This document shows, piece by piece, positions 7,408 through 16,392 of a stretch of 38,509 nucleotides of DNA. Both the position numbers and the translations under genes were made by a program. Source of the DNA: Methyloglobulus morosus KoM1. GTDB taxonomy: Bacteria > Pseudomonadota > Gammaproteobacteria > Methylococcales > Methylomonadaceae. The notes under the pieces were generated by a model. The model worked only from the letters and a program-made list of their open reading frames with translations, searched no databases and had not been told where the DNA came from. The number at the start of each line of letters is the position of its first letter. Within the stretch, counting starts at the first letter, position 1. The stretch is taken from positions 1-38,509 of the forward strand of contig NZ_AYLO01000118.1 in NCBI RefSeq assembly GCF_000496735.2. Direction: 5' to 3'.

Positions 7408-7662
7408 TCAACTTATTAAGGCACCGGTTTCCGCGTCGATTTTGTAATGTTGTATATGTCCGTCTGGGGTCAATACTTTGATGATATGGACTTCTCTGCC
7501 ATCAATAATGACAGTTGTTGCGCCTAAAACCCGCTTGTTGCCGTCACTGAGGATTTTCTGGGTTGCCTCATGCAAGCTGACCCGTGCAAGGTCAATATCC
7601 TCATCTGCATGGCATACATGACATAAGGCGAGCAGTAATAGGCAGTTAATCAGTATTTTCAT
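7408..7662 (-). CDS. Small secreted PepSY-domain protein
   Basis: The 84 residues comprise a signal peptide (MKILINCLLLLALCHVCHA) and one PepSY domain: VSLHEATQKIL, then an extended strand pair with GREVHIIKVLTPDGHIQHYKIDAETGALIS, the family's closing signature. It is the first gene of an operon with the PhoP/PhoQ-like pair, 22 bases before the regulator. Small PepSY proteins often sit with PhoPQ-type systems in Proteobacteria. A role in modulating the periplasmic sensor is plausible but not shown. Confidence 0.85.
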   Translation of the reverse strand: MKILINCLLLLALCHVCHADEDIDLARVSLHEATQKILSDGNKRVLGATTVIIDGREVHIIKVLTPDGHIQHYKIDAETGALIS

Positions 7663-7765
7663 GATGTCACTGTTAAGGTTGGCGGTAGGTTTGCCCTGAT
7701 TGTTATTGGTGCTTTCAACCAGTTCGGTTTAGTGTAGCCGAACACGCTGAATCTAGGCTGAATTA

Positions 7766-8743
7766 TTACCGTAAGATCCAACTTTTTGCCAGATCGCTAA
7801 TGCCTAGGCCTAACGATGCGCCCAGTTTACCGGCAATGCGGTCAACCAAGCGTTCTTGCTGGGTAAAATCGACCAAGGTTTCGGCGCCGATAACGTCTTT
7901 GGCGACAGAATCCTGAGATCCCATAGCATCGACGACACCCAATTTAACGCTTTCCTCGCCCGTCCAAACCAAGCCCGAAAACATATCCGGCGTTTCTTTT
8001 AACCTAGAACCCCTGCCTTTTCTGACGGCATCAATAAATTGTTTGTGGACTTGGTTGATTAGGTTTTGCATATATTGCTGTTCATCGGGCTTGCCGGGGG
8101 AGAATGGGTCTAACAGGGCTTTATGTTCCCCGGCGGTGAGCAGGCGGCGTTCAACACCCAATTTCTGCATGGTGTCGACAAAGCCAAAGCTGTCCATAAT
8201 CACGCCGATGGAGCCTATCAAACTGGCTGGGCTGGCAAAAATTTTGTCAACAGCCGAGACGATGTAATAGCAGCCGGACGCACAGATGTCGCTAACAACA
8301 GCGTGTATGGGCAAATCAGGGTGTTCTTTCTTTATTTTCTTGATTTCGTCATACACATAAGCCGATTGCACGGGGCTGCCGCCGGGGGAATTGGCGTGGA
8401 TAATAATGCCTTTGGTGTTTTTGTCCTTAACGGCATCCCTTAAGCTGTCAATAATGCTTTCGGCGTTGGCATTTTGGTCTTCGGCGATCATGCCGACCAA
8501 ATTGATGACGGCAGTGTGGTTTTTGCCGCTTCCACCGATTTCCTGTTTGAACTTAGGGTACATGGCTATGCCCAAGACTGCGAGCAAATAACCGAACATC
8601 AGCAGCTTAAAAAAAATGCCCCAACGTCGTGCCCGCCTTTGTTCGGTTATTGCAGCGAAGGCGAGTTTTTCGACGATTTCGCGTTCCCAGCCAGTTTTGT
8701 CGTTCATGTTCGAATTGATTGGATTCTCTGATTGGTTTTCCAT
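7766..8743 (-). CDS. sppA: Signal peptide peptidase SppA (S49 family, short form)
   Basis: SppA is a membrane-bound serine protease that degrades cleaved signal peptides. The 325 residues include a cytoplasmic N-terminus, one membrane helix (about 42-62) and one S49 domain. Catalytic Ser156 lies in DICASGCYYI and the general-base lysine is Lys208 in AGEHKALLDPFSP. Supporting motifs are HANSPGGSP (116-124) and ASLIGSIGVI (173-182). It is the single-domain form, as in Bacillus and Pseudomonas, not the 618-residue E. coli form. It starts three bases after the HAD gene with AAGG before the ATG. The rluC-HAD-sppA order is also found in Pseudomonas. Confidence 0.93.
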   Translation of the reverse strand: MENQSENPINSNMNDKTGWEREIVEKLAFAAITEQRRARRWGIFFKLLMFGYLLAVLGIAMYPKFKQEIGGSGKNHTAVINLVGMIAEDQNANAESIIDSLRDAVKDKNTKGIIIHANSPGGSPVQSAYVYDEIKKIKKEHPDLPIHAVVSDICASGCYYIVSAVDKIFASPASLIGSIGVIMDSFGFVDTMQKLGVERRLLTAGEHKALLDPFSPGKPDEQQYMQNLINQVHKQFIDAVRKGRGSRLKETPDMFSGLVWTGEESVKLGVVDAMGSQDSVAKDVIGAETLVDFTQQERLVDRIAGKLGASLGLGISDLAKSWILR

Positions 8744-8746
8744 GTC

Positions 8747-9400
8747 TTACCTTAAGAAATGTGTCAATAGCTCTGTGGGTTGTTGCAAGCAGAGCAGGGG
8801 ATGGTATTGCCTTAACGAATCCTCGGAATTTGCGCCGCACACCACACCAATTGAAGGGACATTGGCATTTCGCGCCATTTGCATATCGTGTATTGAATCA
8901 CCCACCATTAATGTATGGTCTGGTGTAGTCTGGACATATTGCATGATTTCATGCAGCATTCTTGGATTGGGTTTGGAAGCCGTTTCGTCGGCGCAACGGG
9001 TAATGTCAAACATATCTTTCGTGCCGGTTGCGGCCAATGCCGCGATGAGCCCAGCCCTGGTTTTACCAGTGGCAACGGCAAGTTGATAGCCTGATTCCTT
9101 TAATTGAACCAACATTGGGTAAACGCCGGGGAAAAAATCATCCTGGCTGAGTTGCTTGGAGAAATAGGTTTGGCTGTAAAGTTTCACGATTTTTTTTTGA
9201 ATTTCGGCATCCCCTTCAGGATATAAGGCTGCCACGGCATTATCTATGCACAATCCTATGACATCTTTGGCCGCTTGGGGTTCAGGCGTCAAAAAACCGT
9301 AATGTTCGCCAGCCCTTTGCAAGCAGTGGACGATCCAGTCGATAGTATTAATTAAAGTGCCGTCCCAATCGAATACAATCAGGTCAAATCTGTTCTTCAT
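8747..9400 (-). CDS. HAD-superfamily phosphatase, phosphoglycolate-phosphatase-like
   Basis: The protein has 217 residues. Motif I is FDWDGTLIN (nucleophile Asp11, acid Asp13), motif II AVATGKTR, motif III lysine SKPNPR and motif IV MVGDSIHDM. A helical cap between I and II places it in subfamily IA, like Gph. Possible substrates are small phosphate esters such as 2-phosphoglycolate or sugar phosphates; the sequence does not say which. It overlaps the end of rluC by 17 bases and is followed at once by sppA, so the three form an operon. Confidence 0.88.
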   Translation of the reverse strand: MKNRFDLIVFDWDGTLINTIDWIVHCLQRAGEHYGFLTPEPQAAKDVIGLCIDNAVAALYPEGDAEIQKKIVKLYSQTYFSKQLSQDDFFPGVYPMLVQLKESGYQLAVATGKTRAGLIAALAATGTKDMFDITRCADETASKPNPRMLHEIMQYVQTTPDHTLMVGDSIHDMQMARNANVPSIGVVCGANSEDSLRQYHPLLCLQQPTELLTHFLR

Positions 9401-10349
9401 TCTGAGTAAAATCGATAAAATGTTGCGGTAACGGGGCGGAAATTTTTAGGGTTTCACCCGATACGGGGTGTTGAAATTGCAAGGTTTCCGCGTGCAGGAA
9501 CATTCGCTTATAACCTCGGTTTTTAAAAGCCTTATTGATGTCGTCCAAGCCGTAGCGGTCATCGCCGATAATCGGATGGCTTAAAAAAGCGGCATGGACG
9601 CGGATTTGGTGAGTGCGCCCGGTTTTGGGCGATACTTCGACCAAGGTGGCATCTTTATATAGCTTAATTCGCCGGAACAAAGTTTCAGATGCTTTTCCGG
9701 CCTGGTTGATAATGACCATTCGTTCGCCGCCTTTGCTGACGTTTTTAAGCAAGGGTTGGTTCACAATCAATTTCTTTCTCGCCCATTGTCCGGAAAGCAA
9801 GGCCAGATAGGTTTTGCTTACGGTATCGTCGCGGAATTGTTCGTGTAATGCCCGTAAAGCGCTACGTTTTTTGGCAATCAACAGGCAACCGGAAGTGTCC
9901 CTATCCAACCGATGGACCAGTTCCAGGAAATGTTGTTCAGGATTCAACTTCCTGAAACCTTCGATAATGCCCGAATCCACGCCACTGCCGCCATGGACGG
10001 CAAAACCGGAAGGTTTGTTGACGATAAGTATGGCATCGTCCTCAAACAACACGTTATGTTGCAGGATTTCAGTTAAGCCTCGACTGACGGGCAGGTGGTC
10101 GTCAGCTCCACTCTCCGCCATCCTTACCGGTGGGATTCGGACTATATCGCCAATAACCAAGCGGTATTTCACATCCACGCGCCCCTTATTGACCCTGACT
10201 TCTCCTTTGCGGACGATACGGTAAATACGGCTTTTGGGTACGCCCTTCAAGCGGGTAATGAGGAAATTATCCAGCCTTTGCTCACTGTTGTCTTCGGTGA
10301 TTTCTACCCATTGCACCTGGGGCGGCGGGCTTTGTTGTTCGGTATCCAT
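9384..10349 (-). CDS. rluC: 23S rRNA pseudouridine(955/2504/2580) synthase RluC
   Basis: RluC isomerises three uridines of 23S rRNA to pseudouridine. Starting at ATG 10349 the protein has 321 residues, matching the family (E. coli 319). An S4 RNA-binding domain (QRLDNFLITRLKGVPKSRIYR, from 24) precedes the RluA-type catalytic domain with VHRLDRDTSGCLL (catalytic Asp149). KTGRTHQIRVHAAFLSHPIIGDDRYG is the family closing motif. An in-frame ATG at 10406 would add 19 atypical residues. It is divergent from rne, the arrangement known from E. coli and Pseudomonas. RluC rather than RluD is supported by this neighbourhood. Confidence 0.92.
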   Translation of the reverse strand: MDTEQQSPPPQVQWVEITEDNSEQRLDNFLITRLKGVPKSRIYRIVRKGEVRVNKGRVDVKYRLVIGDIVRIPPVRMAESGADDHLPVSRGLTEILQHNVLFEDDAILIVNKPSGFAVHGGSGVDSGIIEGFRKLNPEQHFLELVHRLDRDTSGCLLIAKKRSALRALHEQFRDDTVSKTYLALLSGQWARKKLIVNQPLLKNVSKGGERMVIINQAGKASETLFRRIKLYKDATLVEVSPKTGRTHQIRVHAAFLSHPIIGDDRYGLDDINKAFKNRGYKRMFLHAETLQFQHPVSGETLKISAPLPQHFIDFTQNEEQI

Positions 10350-10851
10350 ATCGTAAATAATACCAGTAGTTTGCCTGATTTGATGGTTTAAATTGATGAA
10401 AAGCAATAAGGTTGCTATATTATCCCTGCTTTGAAAAAAAATAGCAGACTCTGTAAGGTTTCCGCCATGAAACTGACAAAAGTGAGCCGGTAAGGAACAA
10501 AGCTTATAACAATAATGTCAAGTCCTTAACCGCAAAGAATTTCGGGTTAGTCATTCACCCATGACGAATGAATTATTAAATCCTGTCCAACAGCAGATTT
10601 TACACTAACGACTGAATAAACAATTTGCATAGTTACAAACTACGCACAGCCATCGTTGATCTCATCACACTATAGCCGATAAGGTTCACATTAGGGTCGG
10701 GATACCAAACATCAAAACATTTATACTTACTTGATAAATGGATAAAGGAACAACGAAACGCCTAATTTTACGCGCAAAGCAAAGCGAGACGTAAATACAG
10801 TCTGAGTCAGTAAATTCTGAATATTGGAGCAGTACATAAAAAGGAAACACA
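10350..10851. other. Divergent rluC-rne spacer with probable rne leader
   Basis: About 500 bases contain no credible gene. They must hold the promoters of rluC and rne. RNase E genes of gammaproteobacteria commonly have a long structured 5' leader through which the enzyme controls its own mRNA. The spacing here fits such a leader. Visible structure includes TCATTC (10551-10556) pairing with GAATGA (10566-10571), and the hairpin at 10767-10795 listed separately. I did not find a firm promoter. Confidence 0.5.
10767..10795 (+). promoter_or_regulatory. Hairpin in the rne 5' leader, candidate autoregulatory element
   Basis: TTTACG (10767-10772) pairs with CGTAAA (10790-10795). Inside it, CGC pairs with GCG around an AAAGCAAA loop, with a three-base AGA bulge on the 3' side. 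It ends 56 bases before the rne start codon. E. coli RNase E recognises stem-loops in its own leader; whether this is the equivalent is an inference from position. Confidence 0.35.
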
Positions 10852-13290
10852 ATGAAAAGAATGCTTATCAATGCGTCGCAGGCGGAAGAACTGCGGGTGG
10901 CTTTGGTAGATGGTCAAAAACTTTATGATTTTGACATAGAAGTACCTTCAAAAGAACAGAAAAAGTCCAATATTTACAAAGGGATAATTACCCGAGTAGA
11001 ACCTAGCCTGGAAGCGGCGTTCATCAATTACGGTGCCGAAAAACATGGCTTTTTGCCGTTCAAGGAAATTTCCCCGATCAACCTTAAAGCGCAAGACGAA
11101 ACCGAAGGCGAAGTACGGCGTAGCGCCATTAAAGACCATCTAAAAGAAGGTCAAGAAATTATCGTACAGATCGAAAAAGAAGAACGCGGCAACAAAGGCG
11201 CTGCGCTAACCACCTACATTAGCCTGGCTGGCACTTATCTCGTATTAATGCCGAACAACCCCAAGGCAGGTGGCATTTCCCGGCGCATCGAAGGCGATAC
11301 CCGCAACGATACGCGCGAAGCGATGGCGCACCTTGAGATTCCCGAATCGATGGGGTTGATTGTCAGGACGGCGGGTTGCGGCAAAAGTGCGGAAGAATTA
11401 CAGTGGGACTTGAATTACCTGCTGCAATTGTGGGATGCCATCGAGCGTTCTACCAACGAACAGCCTGCGCCATTCCTGGTGTTTCAGGAAAGCAATGTTA
11501 TTATCCGTGCGTTACGGGATCATTTGCGGGGCAATATCGATGAAATCCTGATCGACAATGAGGATTCGTTCAAGTTGGTGCAGAATTTCCTGCGTCAAGT
11601 CATGCCGAACTTGTTGCCAAAAGCAAAGCTGTACCAAGATGCCGTCCCCCTGTTTAACCGTTACCAGATTGAATCACAAATCGAAGTTGCTTATGGAAGG
11701 GAGGTCTCTTTGCCGTCAGGTGGGTCTATCGTTATCGACCATACCGAGGCGTTAACTTCAATCGACATCAACTCGGCACGCGCAACCAAAGGCAGCGATA
11801 TTGAAGAAACCGCACTCAATACCAATCTTGAAGCGGCGGACGAAATTGCCCGTCAGCTTAGGCTGCGGGATTTAGGTGGTCTGTTTGTCATTGATTTTAT
11901 TGATATGATGTCTAATAAAAATCAACGAACGGTTGAAAACCACCTGCGTGATGCCCTAAAAATTGACCGCGCCCGGATTCAGACTGGCCGTATTTCAAGG
12001 TTTGGGTTATTGGAAATGTCCCGGCAACGGATGCGTCCGTCCCTGGGTGATTCCACCCAGATTACCTGCCCACGCTGCAAAGGCCAAGGGACGATCCGCA
12101 ATGTCGAGTCGGTCGCCTTGTCAGTTTTGCGCCTGCTTGAAGAAGAGGCCATGAAAAAGGGCACGGAAAAAGTCATCGCCCATTTGCCGATCGAATGCGC
12201 GACATTTTTGTTGAACGAGAAGCGAAGCACGATTGAAAGCATCGAAAATCGTTTAAAAGTTGATATTGTTATCTTGCCCAGCAAGCATCTTGAGACACCC
12301 GCTTATGCGATTGACCGTATCAGGGAGAAGGAAGCGAGCACCGATGAAAAGCCCAGTTATGTGCAAATAAAAGTCGAAGACATCGCGATACCTGAGTTTG
12401 CCCAACAGCTAAAGCCAAAAAGTGACAAGGCGGTCATCAAAGAGTTTTTGCACGATTCTCCCGTGCCGGCCCCTGTACAAAATAAGAATGAGTCAGCTAG
12501 CTTGATTAAACGCTTTTGGCATAAATTAGTGGGCACAAGCCCTGCCAAGGAGCAAACAAAAGCAAAAGAATCGCCAGCGCAAGTTACCAGAGGTAATGCG
12601 CCGGCTGAAGACAGTCGGCAACCTAGGTCGCGTAATAATAATCGGCGTGGACAGGGTCCAAACCCCAACCAGAATGCAAACAGGGAAGCCAATCCGGGTC
12701 GTGAAGCGCCCAAAGGTCAGCAACAAGCACGCAATGCCCGTCCGCCCAGAGGGCAGGAAAACAGGGCTGCAAGTTTGCAAGAAACGAATCGTCCGCCGAG
12801 CAGGCAACAAGAACCCATCAGGGATTTCAAAAGAGATGTCGCCCCGCCTGTCGCGGAAGGCATGAGTAACGGACCGTCTATCAATTCGCCAGAAGTTGTT
12901 GTCCCTTCTTTTATGCCCAAACAAGAGCCTGTAAGCGATAGCCAAGCGGTTGTGAGCGCCGAAGAATCCTTGCCTCGGAATGAGGAACAAAAGGCACGGG
13001 CCGACAATAAAAGAAACAATGCCAGGCGCGGGCCTAATCGGAGAAGGCCGCGTAACCCTAATTACAAAAGGCCTGATGCCGCAAACGAGAATGGCAACAG
13101 TACCGATGGCGCGGTCAGGGAGTTTTCAGGAGAAACCCAATCAAACGCTGCGACTGCCTATGCGGCTGATTTTGCCAACAGGCAAGGTAAGGAGGAGAGG
13201 CAAGAGTTTCAAGCAAGTTCATCCAATACTACGTCTGAGAGTGCCGGCTCAACGGCGACAGCAAAACCCGATTCAGCAAACGAATCTTGA
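10852..13290 (+). CDS. rne: Ribonuclease E
   Basis: RNase E is the main endonuclease of mRNA decay and of rRNA and tRNA processing, and the scaffold of the degradosome at the inner membrane. The 812 residues start like all homologues ([21 protein letters not shown]) with AAGGA before the ATG. The S1 domain spans about 35-125. Catalytic Asp305 ([12 protein letters not shown]) and Asp348 (FVIDFIDMM) are present, as is the zinc link CPRC (Cys406, Cys409) that holds the tetramer. From about residue 520 the protein becomes low-complexity and basic, with arginine-rich stretches ([23 protein letters not shown]) like the RNA-binding segments of the E. coli tail. The tail is shorter than in E. coli (1061 residues in total), so partner-binding sites may differ. 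Confidence 0.96.
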   Translation: MKRMLINASQAEELRVALVDGQKLYDFDIEVPSKEQKKSNIYKGIITRVEPSLEAAFINYGAEKHGFLPFKEISPINLKAQDETEGEVRRSAIKDHLKEGQEIIVQIEKEERGNKGAALTTYISLAGTYLVLMPNNPKAGGISRRIEGDTRNDTREAMAHLEIPESMGLIVRTAGCGKSAEELQWDLNYLLQLWDAIERSTNEQPAPFLVFQESNVIIRALRDHLRGNIDEILIDNEDSFKLVQNFLRQVMPNLLPKAKLYQDAVPLFNRYQIESQIEVAYGREVSLPSGGSIVIDHTEALTSIDINSARATKGSDIEETALNTNLEAADEIARQLRLRDLGGLFVIDFIDMMSNKNQRTVENHLRDALKIDRARIQTGRISRFGLLEMSRQRMRPSLGDSTQITCPRCKGQGTIRNVESVALSVLRLLEEEAMKKGTEKVIAHLPIECATFLLNEKRSTIESIENRLKVDIVILPSKHLETPAYAIDRIREKEASTDEKPSYVQIKVEDIAIPEFAQQLKPKSDKAVIKEFLHDSPVPAPVQNKNESASLIKRFWHKLVGTSPAKEQTKAKESPAQVTRGNAPAEDSRQPRSRNNNRRGQGPNPNQNANREANPGREAPKGQQQARNARPPRGQENRAASLQETNRPPSRQQEPIRDFKRDVAPPVAEGMSNGPSINSPEVVVPSFMPKQEPVSDSQAVVSAEESLPRNEEQKARADNKRNNARRGPNRRRPRNPNYKRPDAANENGNSTDGAVREFSGETQSNAATAYAADFANRQGKEERQEFQASSSNTTSESAGSTATAKPDSANES

Positions 13291-13356
13291 AAGGCTGATT
13301 TACATAGCAATGTTGTGGGTAATGGCTAACTAGCAATCGTTTAAGGCGTTTGTGTC

Positions 13357-13845
13357 ATGAAAGCGGATTATTTTCTGGATATTTCGATACCTGAACAGCG
13401 CCTTGCGATAATCGACAATGGTCGGATAATATGCAGATATTCCGTTTCCACCGCTAAAAATGGTGCGGGTGAACAGCGGGGTAGTGAATGTACGCCGAGG
13501 GGTTGGCACAAGGTCAGGGCGAAAATAGGTACAGGGCAACCATTAAATGCCGTTTTTAAAGGCAGACGGCCTACCGGCGAAATTTATGATGAGGAATTAG
13601 GCGGTCGTTACCCAGGGCGAGATTGGATTTTGACACGTATTTTATGGTTAGGCGGTTTGGAGCCTGGCAAAAACCGCTACGGTGAAGTCGATACCTGCTG
13701 GCGTTATATCTACATCCATGGCACTCCGGATGAATCTGCAATTGGCTTACCCGCTTCTCATGGATGTATACGCATGAAAAATGTCGATATGTTGGACTTA
13801 TTTAGTCGCGTTGATGCCGGGATTAAAGTCTGTATCCATGAGTAA
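13357..13845 (+). CDS. L,D-transpeptidase (YkuD domain) without signal peptide
   Basis: This 162-residue protein is almost only a YkuD catalytic domain. The active-site motif is IHGTP (His121) followed by SHGCIRM with His135 and nucleophile Cys137. Such enzymes make 3-3 peptidoglycan cross-links or attach proteins to peptidoglycan in the periplasm. No signal peptide or membrane segment is visible: the first residues, MKADYFLDISIPEQRL, are the first strand of the domain. Similar short signal-less YkuD proteins occur in Pseudomonas and relatives; how or whether they leave the cytoplasm is unclear. The gene lies 66 bases after rne and 75 before truA. Confidence 0.85.
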   Translation: MKADYFLDISIPEQRLAIIDNGRIICRYSVSTAKNGAGEQRGSECTPRGWHKVRAKIGTGQPLNAVFKGRRPTGEIYDEELGGRYPGRDWILTRILWLGGLEPGKNRYGEVDTCWRYIYIHGTPDESAIGLPASHGCIRMKNVDMLDLFSRVDAGIKVCIHE

Positions 13846-13920
13846 CTTATTGGATTGGCGCTATATAGGCAATCCAAAATTGCTTTATTCAATTTTTTTC
13901 CCCGTTTTGATTAAGCTCAA

Positions 13921-14745
13921 ATGGTTCGCATTGCCCTAGGAGTCGAGTATGACGGCAGCGGCTTTGCGGGCTGGCAGTGGCAGCCTAATAGGCGCAGCGT
14001 CCAGGCCGAGTTGGAGAAAGCCCTTTCGAAAGTTGCCAATCACCCGGTTACTGTGATTTGTGCGGGCAGGACGGATGCGGGCGTTCATGCATTGGAACAA
14101 GTGGTGCATTTTGATGTCAATGTAGAGCGCGATCTTCATGCTTGGTTGCTGGGAGGCAACAGTAATCTACCGGACGAGATACGGATTACTTGGGTCAAGC
14201 AAGTGGTCGACGATTTCCATGCGAGGTACAGTGCGATTGCGCGGCTCTATCGTTACATGATTTTAAATCGACCTGTAAAATCAGCGATACTGGGCAAGCA
14301 AACCACCTGGTGTTACCACCCGTTGGATGCGGACGTAATGAATAAGGCGGCACAACACTTGGTCGGCAATCATGACTTTACTTCGTTTCGGGCGCAAGGG
14401 TGCCAATCCAAAAGCCCATTTCGCATCGTCCATTTTGTTGAGGTGTATCGCGAAGGCGAAAAAGTTATTATTCAAATTTGTGCGAATGCTTTCTTGCACC
14501 ACATGGTCAGGAATATTGCCGGGGTTTTAATGGACATTGGTATAGGCAAGCAGGCCGAAGATTGGACATTAGCCTTGTTGGTGGCCAAAAAGCGGGAGTT
14601 GGGCGGTGCGACAGCCCCGCCATCCGGTTTGTATTTAGAATCCGTTTATTATCCTCCCTGTTATGGGTTTACTAAGCATCCTGCGTTTAATCGATTGCCC
14701 GGAGATACCAAGCGGTTTGATTCGCCCCTTGTTAATGTGGGCTAG
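13921..14745 (+). CDS. truA: tRNA pseudouridine(38-40) synthase TruA
   Basis: TruA modifies U38, U39 and U40 in the anticodon stem of many tRNAs. The 274 residues match the family length (E. coli 270). Catalytic Asp52 lies in CAGRTDAGVHA. Further markers are YDGSGFAGWQWQPNRRSVQAELE at the start, the FHARYSAIARLYRY segment and FLHHMVRNIAGVL near 200. truA just before trpF is a common gammaproteobacterial order. Here a DUF2231 gene separates them. Confidence 0.94.
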   Translation: MVRIALGVEYDGSGFAGWQWQPNRRSVQAELEKALSKVANHPVTVICAGRTDAGVHALEQVVHFDVNVERDLHAWLLGGNSNLPDEIRITWVKQVVDDFHARYSAIARLYRYMILNRPVKSAILGKQTTWCYHPLDADVMNKAAQHLVGNHDFTSFRAQGCQSKSPFRIVHFVEVYREGEKVIIQICANAFLHHMVRNIAGVLMDIGIGKQAEDWTLALLVAKKRELGGATAPPSGLYLESVYYPPCYGFTKHPAFNRLPGDTKRFDSPLVNVG

Positions 14746-14797
14746 TCACTTGCAATTTATAGTTAATCGGGTAGAGTTATTTCTTAAAATTTAAAAC

Positions 14798-15544
14798 ATG
14801 ATAAATATGACAAACTTTTTATCCTTCCAGGTGCATGGTGGGGGCATTGGTGGCGGTGTTGCCGCTAATGTTGCTAGCCTGTTGGAATTTCTGGAAAGCC
14901 TTGCAGGCAAAACACCGCCCGAAATATTTTCAACCATATTGCCTGGAATTGCTGGCCTGGAAAATATCCATCCGTTGTTCGTGCATTTCCCCATTGCCTT
15001 TTTTTCCGCTTTTTTCTTGATTGATTTTTTGGGCGCGACAACTAAAAAAGCACAATGGCGCTATGTTGCAAGCTGGCTGTTATACCTGGGCACTATTTCC
15101 GCAATTTTTACAGTGATAGCAGGATTAATCGCGGCAGATTCGGTCGAGCATGGCGAAGACGTACATGCGTTAATGGAGCGTCACGAGCATATTGGTATTG
15201 CTGTGCTCTCTTTGTCGTTGTTCCTATCTGCCTGGCGGTTGAAAAAATGGGGACTGTATTCTATGACGGGTAATACCGCTTTTCTTGGATTGGCAGGTTT
15301 CCTTTGTGTACTCTTATCTTTAGGTGCCGATTTGGGCGGGTTAATGGTCTACCAGTATGGAGTTTCTGTAAAATCAGGTTCCAATTCCGAAACTAAACCG
15401 GAAGAGGTTGTGGGTCAGGATGGACATAGCCATGACAAGCCTGTGTTAAATACCCCAGATGGACACAGTGACGATCATAGCTCTGGAGGGCATAACCATA
15501 GCGGGCACCACCACCATCATGGTGGGCACAGCCATGCGCATTAA
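14798..15544 (+). CDS. DUF2231-type membrane protein with histidine-rich C-terminal tail
   Basis: The protein has 248 residues. Residues 58-185 form four membrane helices, beginning with [16 protein letters not shown], the mark of DUF2231. A loop at 116-131 carries four histidines ([16 protein letters not shown]). The last 39 residues (210-248) hold 14 histidines with Gly, Ser and Asp, a typical metal-binding tail like those of metallochaperones and cation transporters. The N-terminus is glycine-rich rather than a standard signal peptide. Function is unknown; binding or handling of Ni, Zn, Cu or Co is an inference from composition. It interrupts the usual truA-trpF adjacency. Confidence 0.8.
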   Translation: MINMTNFLSFQVHGGGIGGGVAANVASLLEFLESLAGKTPPEIFSTILPGIAGLENIHPLFVHFPIAFFSAFFLIDFLGATTKKAQWRYVASWLLYLGTISAIFTVIAGLIAADSVEHGEDVHALMERHEHIGIAVLSLSLFLSAWRLKKWGLYSMTGNTAFLGLAGFLCVLLSLGADLGGLMVYQYGVSVKSGSNSETKPEEVVGQDGHSHDKPVLNTPDGHSDDHSSGGHNHSGHHHHHGGHSHAH

Positions 15545-15588
15545 TAATGCGATTTCAATGTCCCTTAAAGGTCAATAACATTTCCCGC

Positions 15589-15624
15589 AACCGTCATAAA
15601 TGGAAACCATAGCCCATGACGGTT
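15589..15624 (+). repeat. Inverted repeat AACCGTCAT / ATGACGGTT after the DUF2231 gene
   Basis: Perfect nine-base arms (15589-15597 and 15616-15624) enclose an 18-base loop with a small GG/CC inner pair. The hairpin starts 44 bases after the stop codon. No T-tract follows, so it could be a factor-dependent terminator, an mRNA 3' stabiliser or a protein site. Confidence 0.4.
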
Positions 15625-15662
15625 GACGGCTGGCAGTCGAAATTTAAACTTTCATATTGCTG

Positions 15663-15702
15663 TAAAATAATAGCGATTTAGAGAAAGCGATACATTATTT
15701 TA
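15663..15702. promoter_or_regulatory. Operator-like inverted repeat upstream of trpF
   Basis: TAAAATAAT (15663-15671) and ATTATTTTA (15694-15702) are perfect nine-base arms 22 bases apart. Between them lies a direct repeat of AGCGAT (15672-15677, 15686-15691). The structure ends 45 bases before the trpF start, in the place of a promoter or operator for the trpFBA genes. No leader peptide with tandem Trp codons was seen, so classical attenuation is not indicated. Confidence 0.35.
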
Positions 15703-15747
15703 TGGTATCCTTACGCGCTTGAATTTACGCTGAGATTCACATCGGTT

Positions 15748-16392
15748 ATGCGTACGCGTGTCAAATTCTGCGGCTTTACCCGTGTTGAAGAAGCGGTTTA
15801 TGCCGCCCATTTGGGAGTCGATGCAATTGGCTTGGTATTTTACCCGCCCAGTCCACGACATGTCGGGATTGATCGGGCGATTGAAATCGTTCATGCCCTG
15901 CCTGCGTTCGTGTCGGTTGTGGCATTGTTTGTCGATGAACAAGAGGCGCTGATTCGGAAAATTTTAGAACAAGTGCCAATTGACTGCCTCCAATTTCATG
16001 GTGATGAAGCACCGGAAGCATGCAGGATTTACGGTAAGCGGTATATCAAGGCAGTCAGGGTACAGGAAAACACAGAGATATCGAAAATAGTGGATGGCTA
16101 CAGGGACGCCGATGCGCTATTGCTAGATGCCTACGATCCCTCGGCAAAGGGTGGTACTGGCAACCGATTTGATTGGGGGTTAATCCCCAAAAGCTGTTCG
16201 CTGCCGATCATCTTGGCCGGCGGGTTGGACAGCACGAACGCCAAGCGGGCAATTGAAGAAACGCAGCCCTACGCACTGGATGTAAGCAGTGGCGTGGAAG
16301 CGGGAAAAGGGCTAAAAGACAAAGACAAAATGGCTGCATTTATTGCGGCAGTTCATCAAGGTGACAGAACAATAAATGACAGAAAAATATAA
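15748..16392 (+). CDS. trpF: Phosphoribosylanthranilate isomerase TrpF
   Basis: TrpF opens phosphoribosylanthranilate to the carboxyphenylamino-deoxyribulose phosphate, the third step from chorismate to tryptophan. The 214-residue TIM barrel has catalytic Cys8 in VKFCGFTR and Asp127 in [15 protein letters not shown]. The usual motif is KICGIT; the KFCGFT variant is mild. The closing phosphate-binding residues appear in [15 protein letters not shown] and LDVSSGVE. Its end overlaps the start of trpB by 17 bases, so the two are translationally coupled. Confidence 0.94.
   Translation: MRTRVKFCGFTRVEEAVYAAHLGVDAIGLVFYPPSPRHVGIDRAIEIVHALPAFVSVVALFVDEQEALIRKILEQVPIDCLQFHGDEAPEACRIYGKRYIKAVRVQENTEISKIVDGYRDADALLLDAYDPSAKGGTGNRFDWGLIPKSCSLPIILAGGLDSTNAKRAIEETQPYALDVSSGVEAGKGLKDKDKMAAFIAAVHQGDRTINDRKI

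Noticed and set aside
12526-12990. Long leftward frame of 154 codons inside rne
   Set aside because: It is the antisense of the low-complexity RNase E tail. Its composition is that of a shadow and it has no ribosome site.
15748-15952. Alternative frames over the start of trpF
   Set aside because: The trpF frame has the catalytic Cys and all TIM-barrel motifs; the overlapping frames have none.
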